From Thermoleophilales bacterium (GTDB lineage Bacteria > Actinomycetota > Thermoleophilia > Solirubrobacterales > 70-9): a DNA stretch of 64,000 bases. The notes under the pieces are model-generated. The model was not told the DNA's origin. It saw nothing but the letters and a program-made list of their open reading frames with translations, and searched no databases. The stretch spans positions 1,099,607 through 1,163,606 of the forward strand of contig JACJWZ010000002.1 of the NCBI GenBank assembly GCA_020636895.1, written 5' to 3'. This document shows, one piece after another, positions 7,685-18,951 of the stretch. Numbering within the stretch: position 1 is the first letter of the stretch; each line of letters starts with the position of its first letter. Both the position numbers and the translations under genes were made by a program.

Positions 7685-10285
7685 CTACTCGGCGTCGGCG
7701 TCGGCAGCGCCGTCGGCACCGGCCGACGCGTCGGCGCCGTTCGTCTCGACGTCGCCGGCAGCACCCTCGATCGGCAGCTCGGCGGCGGTCATCGCTTCGC
7801 CCTCGGGCAACGCGTCGCCCTCATCCTTCTCGACGACCAGCGCCACGGCGCTCACCTTGTCGTCGTCGGCGATGTTCATGACCTTGACGCCCTGCGTGGC
7901 GCGTCCCATCGAGTTGATGCCCTTGACCGATGTCCGCTGGACCATCCCGTTGACGGAGATGAACAGCAGGTCCTGGTGCTCCTTGACGATCATCGCGCCG
8001 GCGAGCCCGCCCTTCTTGGCGGTCAGCTTCGCGGTCAGCATCCCCTTCGTGCCGCGACCCTTGGCCGGGTACTCCTCGATCGGGGTGCGCTTGCCGTAGC
8101 CGTTCTCGGTCACGACGAAGACCTCGGTCTCGGGTCGAGCGATGTCCATCGCCAGGACCCGGTTGGGCTCACCGTCGACGTCGTCGGAGACGTTCATCCC
8201 CTGCACGCCGGAGGTGTCGCGGCCCATGGCGCGGATCTTGTCCTCGCTGAAGCGGGAGGCCTTGCCCTCGCGGGAGACCATGAGGATGTCGTCCTCGCCG
8301 GTGGTCAGGCGGACCTGGACGAGCTCGTCGTCGTCCTTGAGCTTGATCGCGATGATCCCGTCGGCGCGGATCGGCGTGTTGTACTTCGGGAACTCGGTCT
8401 TCTTGACGAGCCCCTTCGAGGTCGCGAACGCCAGGTACTTGCCCTCGGTGAAGTCTCGGGTCGGGATCACGGCCATCACCCGCTCCCCATCGCGCAGCGG
8501 CAGCACGTTGACGAGCGCCTTGCCGCGCGCGGTCCGCGCGCCCTCCGGCAGCTCGTAGACCTTGAGCCGGTAGACCTTGCCGCGGTTGGTGAAGAACAGC
8601 AGGTAGTCGTGGGTCGAGCAGATGTGGAGGTGCTCGATGTAGTCGTCCTCCTTCAGATTGCCGCCGCTCACCCCCTTGCCGCCGCGGTTCTGCTGCCGGT
8701 AGGTCGCCAGCGGCAGCCGCTTCACGTAGCCCGCGTGCGTCAGCGAGATCACCATCTGCTGGTCGGCGATCATGTCCTCGATGTCGACCTCGCCGGCGTC
8801 GAAGGTGATGTCCGTGCGGCGCTCGTCCCCGTAGCGCTCGTCGATCTCGGCGAGCTCCTCGCTGATCACCTGATCGATCCGCTTCTCGTCGCCGAGGATC
8901 GCGCGCAGCTCGGCGATCCGGTCGAGCAGCTCCTTGTGCTCGGCGCGGACCTTGTCGGACTCGAGCGCGGTCAGGCGCTGCAGGCGCATGTCGAGGATCG
9001 CCTGCGCCTGAATCTCGGTCAGCGAGAACTTCTCCATCAGGCCGGCCCGGGCCTCGTCGGGCGACGCCGAACCCCTGATCAGCTCGATCACCGCGTCGAG
9101 GTTGTCGAGCGCGACGAGGATGCCCTCGAGCACGTGCGCCCGCGCCTCGGCCTGACGCAGCTGGTACTGCGTGCGGCGGATGATCACCTCACGCTGGTGG
9201 CCGACGTAGTGGTGGATCACCTCCTTCAGCGAGAGGGTCCGCGGCACGCCGTCGACCAGCGCGACCATGTTCACGCCGAAGGTCGACTGCATCGCCGTCT
9301 TCTTGAAGAGGTTGCTGAGCACGACGTTGGGCACCTCGCCGCGCTTGAGCTCGATCACGAGGCGCATGCCGGAGCGGTCCGACTCGTCGCGCAGGTCGGA
9401 GATCCCCGTCAGCTTCTTGTCGCGGACGAGGTCGGCGATCTTCGTGATCAGGCCGCCCTCGCCGCCCTTCTTGACCATGAACGGAAGCTCGGAGACGATG
9501 ATCGCGTCCTTGCCGCCCTTGATCGGCTCGACGTGCGCCTTCGCCCGCACCCGCACCGAACCGCGGCCGGACCGGTACGCCTGCCGGATCCCCTCGGTCC
9601 CGTAGATCGTGCCGCCGCCGGGGAAGTCGGGCCCGGTGACGTGCTGCATCAGCCCGTCGACGTCGATGTCTGGATCGCCGAGGTACGCCTGCGTCGCCGC
9701 GATCACCTCGCTGAGGTTGTGCGGCGGGATGTTGGTCGCCATCCCGACGGCGATCCCCGAGGATCCGTTGACGAGCAGGTTCGGGAACCGCGAGGGCAGT
9801 ACGAGCGGCTCCGCCGATGACTCGTCGTAGTTGGGACCGAAGTCGACGGTCTCCGCCTCGATGTCGCGGAGCATCTCGGTGGAGAGCCGCGCGAGTCGCG
9901 CCTCCGTGTACCTCATCGCGGCCGGCGGGTCGTCGTCGATCGAGCCGAAGTTGCCCTGGCCGTCGACGAGCGGGATCCGCATCGCGAAGTCCTGTGCGAG
10001 GCGGACGAGGGTGTCGTAGATCGACTGGTCGCCGTGCGGGTGGTACTTGCCCATCACCTCGCCGACGATGAACGCGGACTTCCGGTACGGCCGGTTCGGC
10101 TGCAGGCCGAGGTCGTGCATCGCGTAGAGGACGCGGCGATGCACGGGCTTGAGCCCGTCGCGGACGTCGGGCAGCGCGCGCCCGACGATCACGCTCATCG
10201 CGTAGTCGAGATACGCCGAGCGCATCTCGGTGGAGATCTCGCGGAGCTCCACGTTGCCGCCCCCGAGGACGTCCGAGCCTTCCAT
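7685..10285 (-). CDS. gyrA: DNA gyrase subunit A
   Basis: Subunit of type II topoisomerase that breaks and rejoins DNA; 866 aa, normal length. It has the N-terminal winged-helix breakage domain with the active-site Tyr126 in PAAMRYTEAR, a coiled-coil tower, and a C-terminal beta-pinwheel with the gyrase box written QNRGGKG. The tail after about residue 820 is acidic and Ala-rich. In the quinolone region the sequence reads HPHGDQSIYD, so the residue aligned with E. coli Ser83 is Gln87; Asp91 is kept. It lies 18 bp downstream of gyrB in the same operon. Confidence 0.98.
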   Translation of the reverse strand: MEGSDVLGGGNVELREISTEMRSAYLDYAMSVIVGRALPDVRDGLKPVHRRVLYAMHDLGLQPNRPYRKSAFIVGEVMGKYHPHGDQSIYDTLVRLAQDFAMRIPLVDGQGNFGSIDDDPPAAMRYTEARLARLSTEMLRDIEAETVDFGPNYDESSAEPLVLPSRFPNLLVNGSSGIAVGMATNIPPHNLSEVIAATQAYLGDPDIDVDGLMQHVTGPDFPGGGTIYGTEGIRQAYRSGRGSVRVRAKAHVEPIKGGKDAIIVSELPFMVKKGGEGGLITKIADLVRDKKLTGISDLRDESDRSGMRLVIELKRGEVPNVVLSNLFKKTAMQSTFGVNMVALVDGVPRTLSLKEVIHHYVGHQREVIIRRTQYQLRQAEARAHVLEGILVALDNLDAVIELIRGSASPDEARAGLMEKFSLTEIQAQAILDMRLQRLTALESDKVRAEHKELLDRIAELRAILGDEKRIDQVISEELAEIDERYGDERRTDITFDAGEVDIEDMIADQQMVISLTHAGYVKRLPLATYRQQNRGGKGVSGGNLKEDDYIEHLHICSTHDYLLFFTNRGKVYRLKVYELPEGARTARGKALVNVLPLRDGERVMAVIPTRDFTEGKYLAFATSKGLVKKTEFPKYNTPIRADGIIAIKLKDDDELVQVRLTTGEDDILMVSREGKASRFSEDKIRAMGRDTSGVQGMNVSDDVDGEPNRVLAMDIARPETEVFVVTENGYGKRTPIEEYPAKGRGTKGMLTAKLTAKKGGLAGAMIVKEHQDLLFISVNGMVQRTSVKGINSMGRATQGVKVMNIADDDKVSAVALVVEKDEGDALPEGEAMTAAELPIEGAAGDVETNGADASAGADGAADADAE

Positions 10286-10303
10286 CAGTCAGTCGTCCCT
10301 TCT

Positions 10304-12891
<2,588 letters not shown>

Positions 12892-12954
12892 GTCGCCAGG
12901 TGTAACGAAATACCTGCAAATCGCACCTTTTCGCGCCTGAATGGCGCACCGATC

Positions 12955-13284
12955 TCAGCGGTGACGCGCGAGGTCGGCCGTGAACCGGAGCGCCAGCACC
13001 TTCCCGGGCCCGACCGCAGCCGCGATCCGGTCACGGAGCTGCTCTCCCATCATCTCCAATTCCTGCGCCCAGGTGGAGCTCTCACAGGCGATCGTGACCG
13101 TGCCGCCGCGCTCGGCGACCGGCTCGGCGTGGGCCGCGATCGCCTCGCCGCACGCCCCCGGCCAAGCCCGCTGCACTTCGGCGAGCAGGGTCGCCGGAGC
13201 CTCCTCGTCGAGGATCCGCTCGAGCGCGCCGCCGAGGCGCCGGGGCATGCGCATGCGCCCGTCCCCGCTGGAGCCGCCGCTCAC
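12955..13284 (-). CDS. dciA: DciA-like (DUF721) helicase-loader family protein
   Basis: 109 aa from a GTG that overlaps the recF stop (GTGA). The DUF721 core is clear: LERILDEEAPATLLAEVQRAWPGACG, then AEPVAERGGTVTIACESSTWAQEL and a final region GKVLALRFTADL. In bacteria without DnaC/DnaI this family (DciA) loads the replicative helicase, and the recF-dciA-gyrB order is usual in actinobacteria. It is annotated by family and position. Confidence 0.85.
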   Translation of the reverse strand: MSGGSSGDGRMRMPRRLGGALERILDEEAPATLLAEVQRAWPGACGEAIAAHAEPVAERGGTVTIACESSTWAQELEMMGEQLRDRIAAAVGPGKVLALRFTADLARHR

Positions 13285-14399
13285 CTGCTCACCCCCTCGG
13301 GCATGGCCTCGCCGGCGCTGATCGCGATCCGGTGAGCGCCCTCGCCGGGAACGTGAGCCAGTTCGGTTGCCGTGATCAGCGCCTGCCCGTCGCCCTCGAG
13401 CATCCGTGCGAGGCGCTCCCGGCGCTCGGGGTCGAGCTCGCTCATCACGTCGTCGAGCAGCATCAAGGGAAGCTGGCGGCGAGCGCGCCGCAGCGCCTCC
13501 CGCTCCGCGAAGAGCAGTGACAGCAGGCCGAGCCGCTGCTGCCCCTGCGAGCCGTAGCGGCGCAGGGAGCGGCCGCCGAACGAGATCTCGACCTCGTCGC
13601 GGTGGGGGCCGTACCCGGTGAAACCGCGCCCGATGTCGCCCTCGCGGCGCTCCGCCAACTCCGCGACGATGCCCTCGACGTCGAGCTCGCCCGTTCGCGG
13701 CCGGTAGGCGATGTCGGCGCCGCCTGCGAGCCCGAGCTCGCTCGCGGCCTCCACGAAGGGCTCGGTCAGCTCGCTCGCGGCCTCCGCCCGTGCCTCGACC
13801 AGGGGGGCGGCGCGCTCGGCGAGCTCGCGGTCCCACGCCGCCAAGGTCGCCGGGTCCCCCCCACGGCGGATTCGCGCGAGCAGGTTGTTGCGTTGCGCGA
13901 GCGTCTGCGAGTAGGCGCGGCGAAGGTCCGCGCGAGCCGGGCGCAGCGCGGCGGCGAGCCGGTCGAGGTGAGCGCGGCGCGGGGACGGCGGGCCTTTGAC
14001 GAGCGCGAGGCGATCCGGCATGAAGACGCTCAGCGCCGGCCGGCGGCGATCGTCCTCGGCTCGGGCGGGCGAGCCGTCGACGAGGCGGCGGCGAGCCTCG
14101 CCACTGGAAACCGAGGCCAGCATCGTCATCGGTTCGGCGATCTCGAGCCCGCCACCTTCGCCCTCATCGGAGGGCTCCAGCCACGCTTCCACCCTGGTCA
14201 GCTCGGCGCCGAAGCGGATCGCCTCGCGCTCACGACGCGTCCTGCACGAGCGGCCGGTGAGGGCGAAGAACAGTGCTTCGAGCAGGTTGGTCTTCCCCGC
14301 CCCGTTGGGACCGTGGAGAACCGTCAGGCCCGAGCCGAGCTCGACCGGAGCGTCGGCGAGGTTGCGGAACGCGAGCGGCTCGATCCTCGCGACCCTCAC
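13281..14399 (-). CDS. recF: DNA replication and repair protein RecF
   Basis: SMC-like ATPase that helps load RecA at gaps; 372 aa. Walker A GPNGAGKTN (29-37), the FMPDRLALVKGPPSPRRAHLDR block, the signature SQGQQRLGLLSLLFAE and Walker B LPLMLLDDVMSELD followed by the D-loop. It starts 25 bp after dnaN and overlaps dciA. Confidence 0.97.
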   Translation of the reverse strand: MRVARIEPLAFRNLADAPVELGSGLTVLHGPNGAGKTNLLEALFFALTGRSCRTRREREAIRFGAELTRVEAWLEPSDEGEGGGLEIAEPMTMLASVSSGEARRRLVDGSPARAEDDRRRPALSVFMPDRLALVKGPPSPRRAHLDRLAAALRPARADLRRAYSQTLAQRNNLLARIRRGGDPATLAAWDRELAERAAPLVEARAEAASELTEPFVEAASELGLAGGADIAYRPRTGELDVEGIVAELAERREGDIGRGFTGYGPHRDEVEISFGGRSLRRYGSQGQQRLGLLSLLFAEREALRRARRQLPLMLLDDVMSELDPERRERLARMLEGDGQALITATELAHVPGEGAHRIAISAGEAMPEGVSR

Positions 14400-14424
14400 G
14401 GCCGCACCGTCGCCGCCACCTCAC

Positions 14425-15531
14425 CTACACCGTCAGGCGAATCGGCATCACGAGGTACGAGAAGTCCTCGGAACCCGCGGGCTGCAGGAGTCCGGGGCGC
14501 AACGGCGAAGTAAGACGAAGCACCACCTCCTCGGTCTCGACGCTCTCGACCCCTTCGATGAAGAACTGAGGGTTGAAGGCGATCTCCATCGCCTCGCCGC
14601 TGAACGCGCACGGCATCGACTCCGACGCGTCGCCGATCTCGGGGGTCTCCGCCGCGACCGTGAGCTCGCCCTCCGCGAACGCCATCTTCAGCGGCGCGTT
14701 GCGCTGGGCCAGGTAGCGGATGCGGCGCGTGACGTCGAGAAGCTCGCCGCGCGGCAGCTTCACGTCGTGGTCGAAGGCATCGGGCAGGAGCTGCCGGTAG
14801 TTGGGGAACTGACCGTCGATCAGGCGCGAGGAGAGGGTCACCCCGCCGGCCCCGAAGACGATCTGGTTGCCCGGCATCGCGACCTGCACCTCCTCGACGC
14901 CGCCCTGCGAGACGACCCGCGCGAGCTCGCGCATCGCTCGCGCCGGCACGTTCGCCTCGAACGGCTCTGCGACCGCATCGGCGAGCTCGGTCCGCTTCAC
15001 CGAGAGCCGGTAGGAGTCGGTGGCGACCATCGTCAGCGAGTTGCCCTCGACGCTGACCATGATCCCGGTCAGGATCGGCCGCACCTCGTCACGAGAGGCT
15101 GCGCGGGCGACCCGCTCCACGGTCTCCGCCAGCGCGGGCGCCGGCATCGTGATCGTCTCGCCCTCGAGCTCGGGGAGACGCGGGAAGTCCTCGGCGTCGA
15201 GCAGGCGCAGGTGGAACTGGGCGGTCCCGGCCTTGATCTCGACGTCGTGCTCGGCGGAGCGCTCGGAGATCGTCACCGGCCCCTGCGGGAGAGCGCGTGC
15301 GACGTCCGCGAGAAGCCGGCCCGGCAGCAAGAGCTGCCCCTCACCCTCGACCTCGGCGTCTACTTCTACGGAGACGGCGAGCTCGCTGTCGGTGGCACGG
15401 GCCGTCAGCTTGCCCCCGGCCGCGATCAGCATGATCCCCCCGAGGGAGGGCAGGGTCGTGCGAGTCGAGAGCGCCCTGGCCGCGGTCTGGAGACCGTCGA
15501 GAAGTGGGTCGCGTTCGGCTTTCAGTTGCAT
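14425..15531 (-). CDS. dnaN: DNA polymerase III sliding clamp (beta subunit)
   Basis: 368 aa, the usual length for the ring-forming clamp, with three repeated clamp folds. Recognisable blocks are LPSLGGIMLIAAGGKLTARATDSELA near the start, LPELEGETITMPA in the middle and the C-terminal YLVMPIRLTV. It follows dnaA by 142 bp. The start ATG is preceded by AGAGGAAGC, a plausible ribosome site. Confidence 0.97.
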   Translation of the reverse strand: MQLKAERDPLLDGLQTAARALSTRTTLPSLGGIMLIAAGGKLTARATDSELAVSVEVDAEVEGEGQLLLPGRLLADVARALPQGPVTISERSAEHDVEIKAGTAQFHLRLLDAEDFPRLPELEGETITMPAPALAETVERVARAASRDEVRPILTGIMVSVEGNSLTMVATDSYRLSVKRTELADAVAEPFEANVPARAMRELARVVSQGGVEEVQVAMPGNQIVFGAGGVTLSSRLIDGQFPNYRQLLPDAFDHDVKLPRGELLDVTRRIRYLAQRNAPLKMAFAEGELTVAAETPEIGDASESMPCAFSGEAMEIAFNPQFFIEGVESVETEEVVLRLTSPLRPGLLQPAGSEDFSYLVMPIRLTV

Positions 15532-15569
15532 CTGCTTCCTCTTCTGATCTTCTGAGTTGATGTAGGGCC

Positions 15570-15585
15570 TGTGGGAATCTCCACA
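15570..15585. other. Dyad TGTGG-N6-CCACA between dnaA and dnaN
   Basis: Two facing DnaA-box-like half sites (AATCTCCACA and its mirror) in the 142-bp dnaA-dnaN gap. Each differs from TTATCCACA at two or three positions, so they are weak. No cluster of standard boxes and no AT-rich unwinding region is visible in this gap or in the 17057-17287 gap, so the origin cannot be fixed. Confidence 0.3.
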
Positions 15586-15673
15586 AACCTACGGATCCCG
15601 CTCAACCAGCGTATCCGGGGGTGTTGGGAACGGGTGTTGGCAAGGTCGTCTTCGGTGGAGAGTCGCTGACGGA

Positions 15674-17056
15674 TCAAGACGCAGGGGACTCGATGTGGAG
15701 CCGTTCGTGGATTCTCTCCAGGGCCCTGTGGACATCTCCACCGGGCTCGAGGTCCTTCTCGACACGGCGGATCGACGAGAGCACCGTGGAGTGGTCGCGG
15801 TCGAAGCCGCGGGCGATCTGGGCGAGCGAGAGGTCGGTCTGGTTGCGGGCGACGTACATGGCGAGCTGCCGGCCCCGCACGAGGTTTGGCTGCCTACGCG
15901 CGGAGCGCATGTCGGCCGGCGAGAGATGGAGAACGTCGCAGACGGCGAGCTGGATCCGCTCTAGCTCCTCCTCCGCGGACGGTTGTTGCGACTGGGACGT
16001 CGGGGAATCGGTGGCGCCGAGCGCTCGGCGCACGAGTTCGGCGCTCGGCGTCTCGCCGATCATCGAAGCGAAGGCGGTCACGCGGGTTAGCGCGCCCTCG
16101 AGTCGGCGCAGGTTCTCGGGGGCGGCCTGAGCGATCTGGCGGAGCACGTCCGCGTCGGGGACGGGGATCGCGTGCTCCACGGCGAGCCTGCGAAGCAGGG
16201 TGATGCGGGTTGGGAGGTCTGGATCCTGGAGCTCGACGGTGAGACCCCATGCGAAGCGGTCGCGGAGCCTGCTGGAGAGCCGCTCCATGGCCTCCGGTGG
16301 CCGGTCGCTGGAGAGGACGATCTGCGAGCCCTGGGAGTAGAGCTCGTTGAAGGTGTGGAAGAACTCGTCCTCGGTTGATGGCTTGCCCTCGAGGAACTGG
16401 ACATCGTCGATGAGTAGGCAGCCGACGCCGCGATAGCGCTCCTTGAAGGCCGCCGAGCGCTCCCCCTTGACGCGGACGGCGGTGACGAACTCGGTGGTGA
16501 AGCGCTCGGCGGTGGTGTAGACGACGCTGAGGTCGGGACGCTGGCGGCGCAGGTAGTTGGCGATCGACACGAGCAGGTGCGTCTTGCCGAGACCCGGCGC
16601 GCCGTAGAGGAACAGCGGGTTGTACGACTCCCCCGGGGACTCGGCGACGGCGAGCGAAGCGGAGTGGGCGAAGCGGTTGCCGGAGCCGATCACGAAGCGG
16701 TCGAAGTCCAGCGTCTCGAGGCCTCGGGGGATTCCTCCGGGTCCCGCCGATGGTTCCGCGTCCGGCGAGCCAGCGCGAGCAGGGCCGGCGATCTCAAGCG
16801 AGCCGTCGGTGAACGCGATCTCGGTGAACCCCGGCGCGCGCCGTCGCAGTGCCTCGTTGGCGGCGACGGCGTAGCGCCGCCGGAACCACTCGCGAGCCCG
16901 CTCGGGACCGGCGACGTAGAGCCTGCCTCCCTGAGCGCCGACGGCCTTGAGCGGCTCGAGCCAGTGCTCGTAGGCTGAGGGGGGCAGCGTCGCGCGCAGC
17001 TCCTCGCGGATCCCGCGCCAGATAGCTCCCGCGTCGTGTGGTGATGTCTCGGTCAA
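15674..17056 (-). CDS. dnaA: Chromosomal replication initiator DnaA
   Basis: 460 aa. Domain I (WRGIREELRATLPPSAYEHWL) is joined by a short linker to the AAA+ domain with Walker A GAPGLGKTH, Walker B LLIDDVQFLEGK and the sensor region LSSDRPP. The C-terminal DNA-binding domain has the DnaA signature FDRDHSTVLSSIRRVE. A TTG start is used, and the reading frame gives homology from the first residues. A possible -10 TATGAT sits at 17115-17110 on the minus strand. Confidence 0.97.
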   Translation of the reverse strand: MTETSPHDAGAIWRGIREELRATLPPSAYEHWLEPLKAVGAQGGRLYVAGPERAREWFRRRYAVAANEALRRRAPGFTEIAFTDGSLEIAGPARAGSPDAEPSAGPGGIPRGLETLDFDRFVIGSGNRFAHSASLAVAESPGESYNPLFLYGAPGLGKTHLLVSIANYLRRQRPDLSVVYTTAERFTTEFVTAVRVKGERSAAFKERYRGVGCLLIDDVQFLEGKPSTEDEFFHTFNELYSQGSQIVLSSDRPPEAMERLSSRLRDRFAWGLTVELQDPDLPTRITLLRRLAVEHAIPVPDADVLRQIAQAAPENLRRLEGALTRVTAFASMIGETPSAELVRRALGATDSPTSQSQQPSAEEELERIQLAVCDVLHLSPADMRSARRQPNLVRGRQLAMYVARNQTDLSLAQIARGFDRDHSTVLSSIRRVEKDLEPGGDVHRALERIHERLHIESPAS

Positions 17057-17204
17057 GGTCTGGGAATGGGCCAGCCGCCCGGGTGGTTCCCGAGGGTGGA
17101 TTGCGGGCGATCATAGGTCCGGTTTCAAGCCTCGCCGAGGGCTCCACGAGGAGACTCCGCAAATCGCGTCAAACGGTCGTGACGGCCCGGGGCGGCGACC
17201 GGAC

Positions 17205-17232
17205 TCGACCTTCGCCTGCCGCCCCCTATACT
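17205..17232 (+). promoter_or_regulatory. rpmH operon promoter (TCGACC / TATACT)
   Basis: TATACT (17227-17232) with TCGACC 16 bp upstream, about 55 nt ahead of rpmH. It presumably drives rpmH-rnpA-yidD-yidC-jag. The remainder of 17057-17287 holds the divergent dnaA promoter region and no gene. Confidence 0.6.
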
Positions 17233-17287
17233 GCCCCGACCCGAGGCACCCGGCGATCTGCGCCGCGCCCGCCTAGGAGCCCTGACT

Positions 17288-17422
17288 ATGAAGCGAACCT
17301 GGCAGCCCAAGAAGCGAAAGCGCGCCCGCACGCACGGGTTCCGTGCCCGCATGCGGACCCGCCACGGCCGCGCCACGATCAGCCGCCGCCGCCGCAAGGG
17401 TCGCAAGCGCCTCACCGTCTAG
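17288..17422 (+). CDS. rpmH: 50S ribosomal protein bL34
   Basis: 44 aa, very basic, starting [19 protein letters not shown] and ending [12 protein letters not shown], the invariant bL34 pattern. First gene of the operon that continues into rnpA 31 bp later. Confidence 0.98.
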   Translation: MKRTWQPKKRKRARTHGFRARMRTRHGRATISRRRRKGRKRLTV

Positions 17423-17453
17423 CGATGCTCGGCGCCACGGCGTCAGCGATCTG

Positions 17454-17840
17454 ATGGCGGGCGACGAAGAGTCGGGCGAGAAGCCGCGCAAGCGCGGCCG
17501 CCTCTCGCGCAGCGGTGACTTCGACCGCGCGTATCGGGATGGGCAGTCGCACGCCGATCGCCACCTGGTCCTCTACGCCTTCCCCCGGGACCCCGAAGGT
17601 GCAAGCGGCGAGGTCCGACTGGGGATCTCCGTCGGCCGCAAAGTCGGGGGCGCTGTGGAGCGCAATCGCGTCAAGCGCGCCATGCGCGAGGCGTTCTGGA
17701 GCCTCTCGGACCGGCTTCCGGAGGGTTACGACTTCGTGCTCGTGGGCCGTTCCGGGGTCGCCGGCCTGGTCGAGCGGGAGGGTGCGAAGGGACTGACGGC
17801 CTCGATCTCCACGCTTCTGGACGAGGCGGACGAGTCGTGA
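17454..17840 (+). CDS. rnpA: Ribonuclease P protein component
   Basis: 128 aa basic protein that assists RNase P RNA in tRNA 5' maturation. It has the RLSRSGDFDRAYRDGQS N-terminal block, RLGISVGRKVGGAV and the RNR signature ERNRVKRAMREAFW. ATG 17454 is used since the region upstream has no homology and overlaps rpmH. Its stop overlaps the GTG of yidD. Confidence 0.95.
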   Translation: MAGDEESGEKPRKRGRLSRSGDFDRAYRDGQSHADRHLVLYAFPRDPEGASGEVRLGISVGRKVGGAVERNRVKRAMREAFWSLSDRLPEGYDFVLVGRSGVAGLVEREGAKGLTASISTLLDEADES

Positions 17841-18193
17841 CCGCCCCCGCCCCCGCGACCGTTTCACGTGAAACGGGAGGATGTGACCATTCCCACCCGG
17901 CTGGGACCGTTTCACGTGAAACGCCGAAGCCCAGCCCACTGGCCCGTGTGGTCCTGCTTCCACTCCGCGGCTATCGACGCTTCATATCGCCCGCGATGGC
18001 TCCGCGATGCCGCTACTACCCGAGCTGTTCCGCCTACGCGGAGGAGGCGATCCGCGAGCTTGGGGCGATTCGTGGCACCATCCTCGCCTTCTGGCGCCTA
18101 CTGCGCTGCAACCCATTCAGCAAAGGCGGGATCGATCCGGTGTCTGAACGCCGGCTGTTCCGCTCATCCAGGGAGAGCACCCGAGCCGCATGA
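17837..18193 (+). CDS. yidD: Membrane protein insertion efficiency factor YidD
   Basis: 118 aa. The YidD core (about 34-105) has LLPLRGYRRFISPAM, the conserved CRYYPSCSAYAEEAI and a final RCNPFSKGGIDPV. It helps YidC insert membrane proteins. The N-terminal extension of about 33 residues is unusual: it contains the hexapeptide TVSRET twice, each encoded by a parS site. It starts at GTG inside the rnpA stop and overlaps yidC (ATGA). Confidence 0.92.
   Translation: MTAPAPATVSRETGGCDHSHPAGTVSRETPKPSPLARVVLLPLRGYRRFISPAMAPRCRYYPSCSAYAEEAIRELGAIRGTILAFWRLLRCNPFSKGGIDPVSERRLFRSSRESTRAA
17861..17874. other. parS site 1 (ParB binding)
   Basis: Perfect 14-bp palindrome GTTTCACGTGAAAC, the core of the bacterial parS consensus, with C/G instead of T/A at the flanks. 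It lies inside the yidD coding sequence, 3.2 kb from parB. Confidence 0.93.
17909..17922. other. parS site 2 (ParB binding)
   Basis: Second perfect GTTTCACGTGAAAC, 48 bp (16 codons) from the first and in the same reading phase of yidD. Confidence 0.93.
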
Positions 18194-18951
18194 ACATTCC
18201 GGTCGCATCCATCTTCACCGAAATCCCCGAGGCGATCATCGTGTTCTTCCACGACACCGTGGGCCTCGGTTGGGGGCCGTCGATCGTGGCGCTCGTGTTC
18301 ACGGTGCGGCTCGCGATCCTGCCGATCTCGCTGAAGCAGATCAAGTCGATGCGCGCGATGTCGGAGCTCGCTCCTCACATCAAGGCGATCCAGGAGAAGT
18401 ACAAGAACGACAAGCAGCGTCAGCAGCAGGAGATGATGCGCTTCTACCAGGAGAACGAGATCAACCCCCTCGCCTCCTGCCTGCCGTTGCTCCTGCAGCT
18501 TCCGGTCTTCATCTCGCTCTACTACATGCTCAAGGGCGAGTCCTTCCAGCAGGACGTCGAGAACGCCCCTCCCGAGGGTTGGCTCTTCATCAACTCGCTG
18601 ATCGAGCCCCCGGACCCGACGTGGGTCACGGTCACGCTGATCGTCCTCTTCATCGTCACCCAGCTCGCCGCCGGCCTGGCGATGACCGTGCGCGGCCAGG
18701 GCATCGAGGGGCCGCAGAGGTTCATCGTCTTCGGCCTGCCGTTCCTGTTCGCCCCCTTCGTCGCCAGCTTCGAAGCCGGCCTCTCCGTCTATTGGATCTC
18801 GACGAACATCTGGACCTTCATGCAGCAGCAGCTCGTCTACTCGATGATGGGCCCGATGAAGAAGCCGACGGAGGAGGAGCTGGCGGAAACCACCAAGGCG
18901 CCGCCGCCTCCACCGCGTAGGAAGAAGAAGAAATCGGGGAGGAGACGCTGA
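18190..18951 (+). CDS. yidC: Membrane protein insertase YidC/Oxa1
   Basis: 253 aa, the short Gram-positive form without the periplasmic domain. Core helices include GPSIVALVFTVRLAILPISL with the conserved Arg in the groove, the cytoplasmic hairpin HIKAIQEKYKNDKQRQQQEM, LPLLLQLPVFISLYYML and the last two helices. The C-terminus is Pro-rich then Lys/Arg-rich (RRKKKKSGRRR), fitting ribosome contact. Confidence 0.96.
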   Translation: MNIPVASIFTEIPEAIIVFFHDTVGLGWGPSIVALVFTVRLAILPISLKQIKSMRAMSELAPHIKAIQEKYKNDKQRQQQEMMRFYQENEINPLASCLPLLLQLPVFISLYYMLKGESFQQDVENAPPEGWLFINSLIEPPDPTWVTVTLIVLFIVTQLAAGLAMTVRGQGIEGPQRFIVFGLPFLFAPFVASFEAGLSVYWISTNIWTFMQQQLVYSMMGPMKKPTEEELAETTKAPPPPPRRKKKKSGRRR

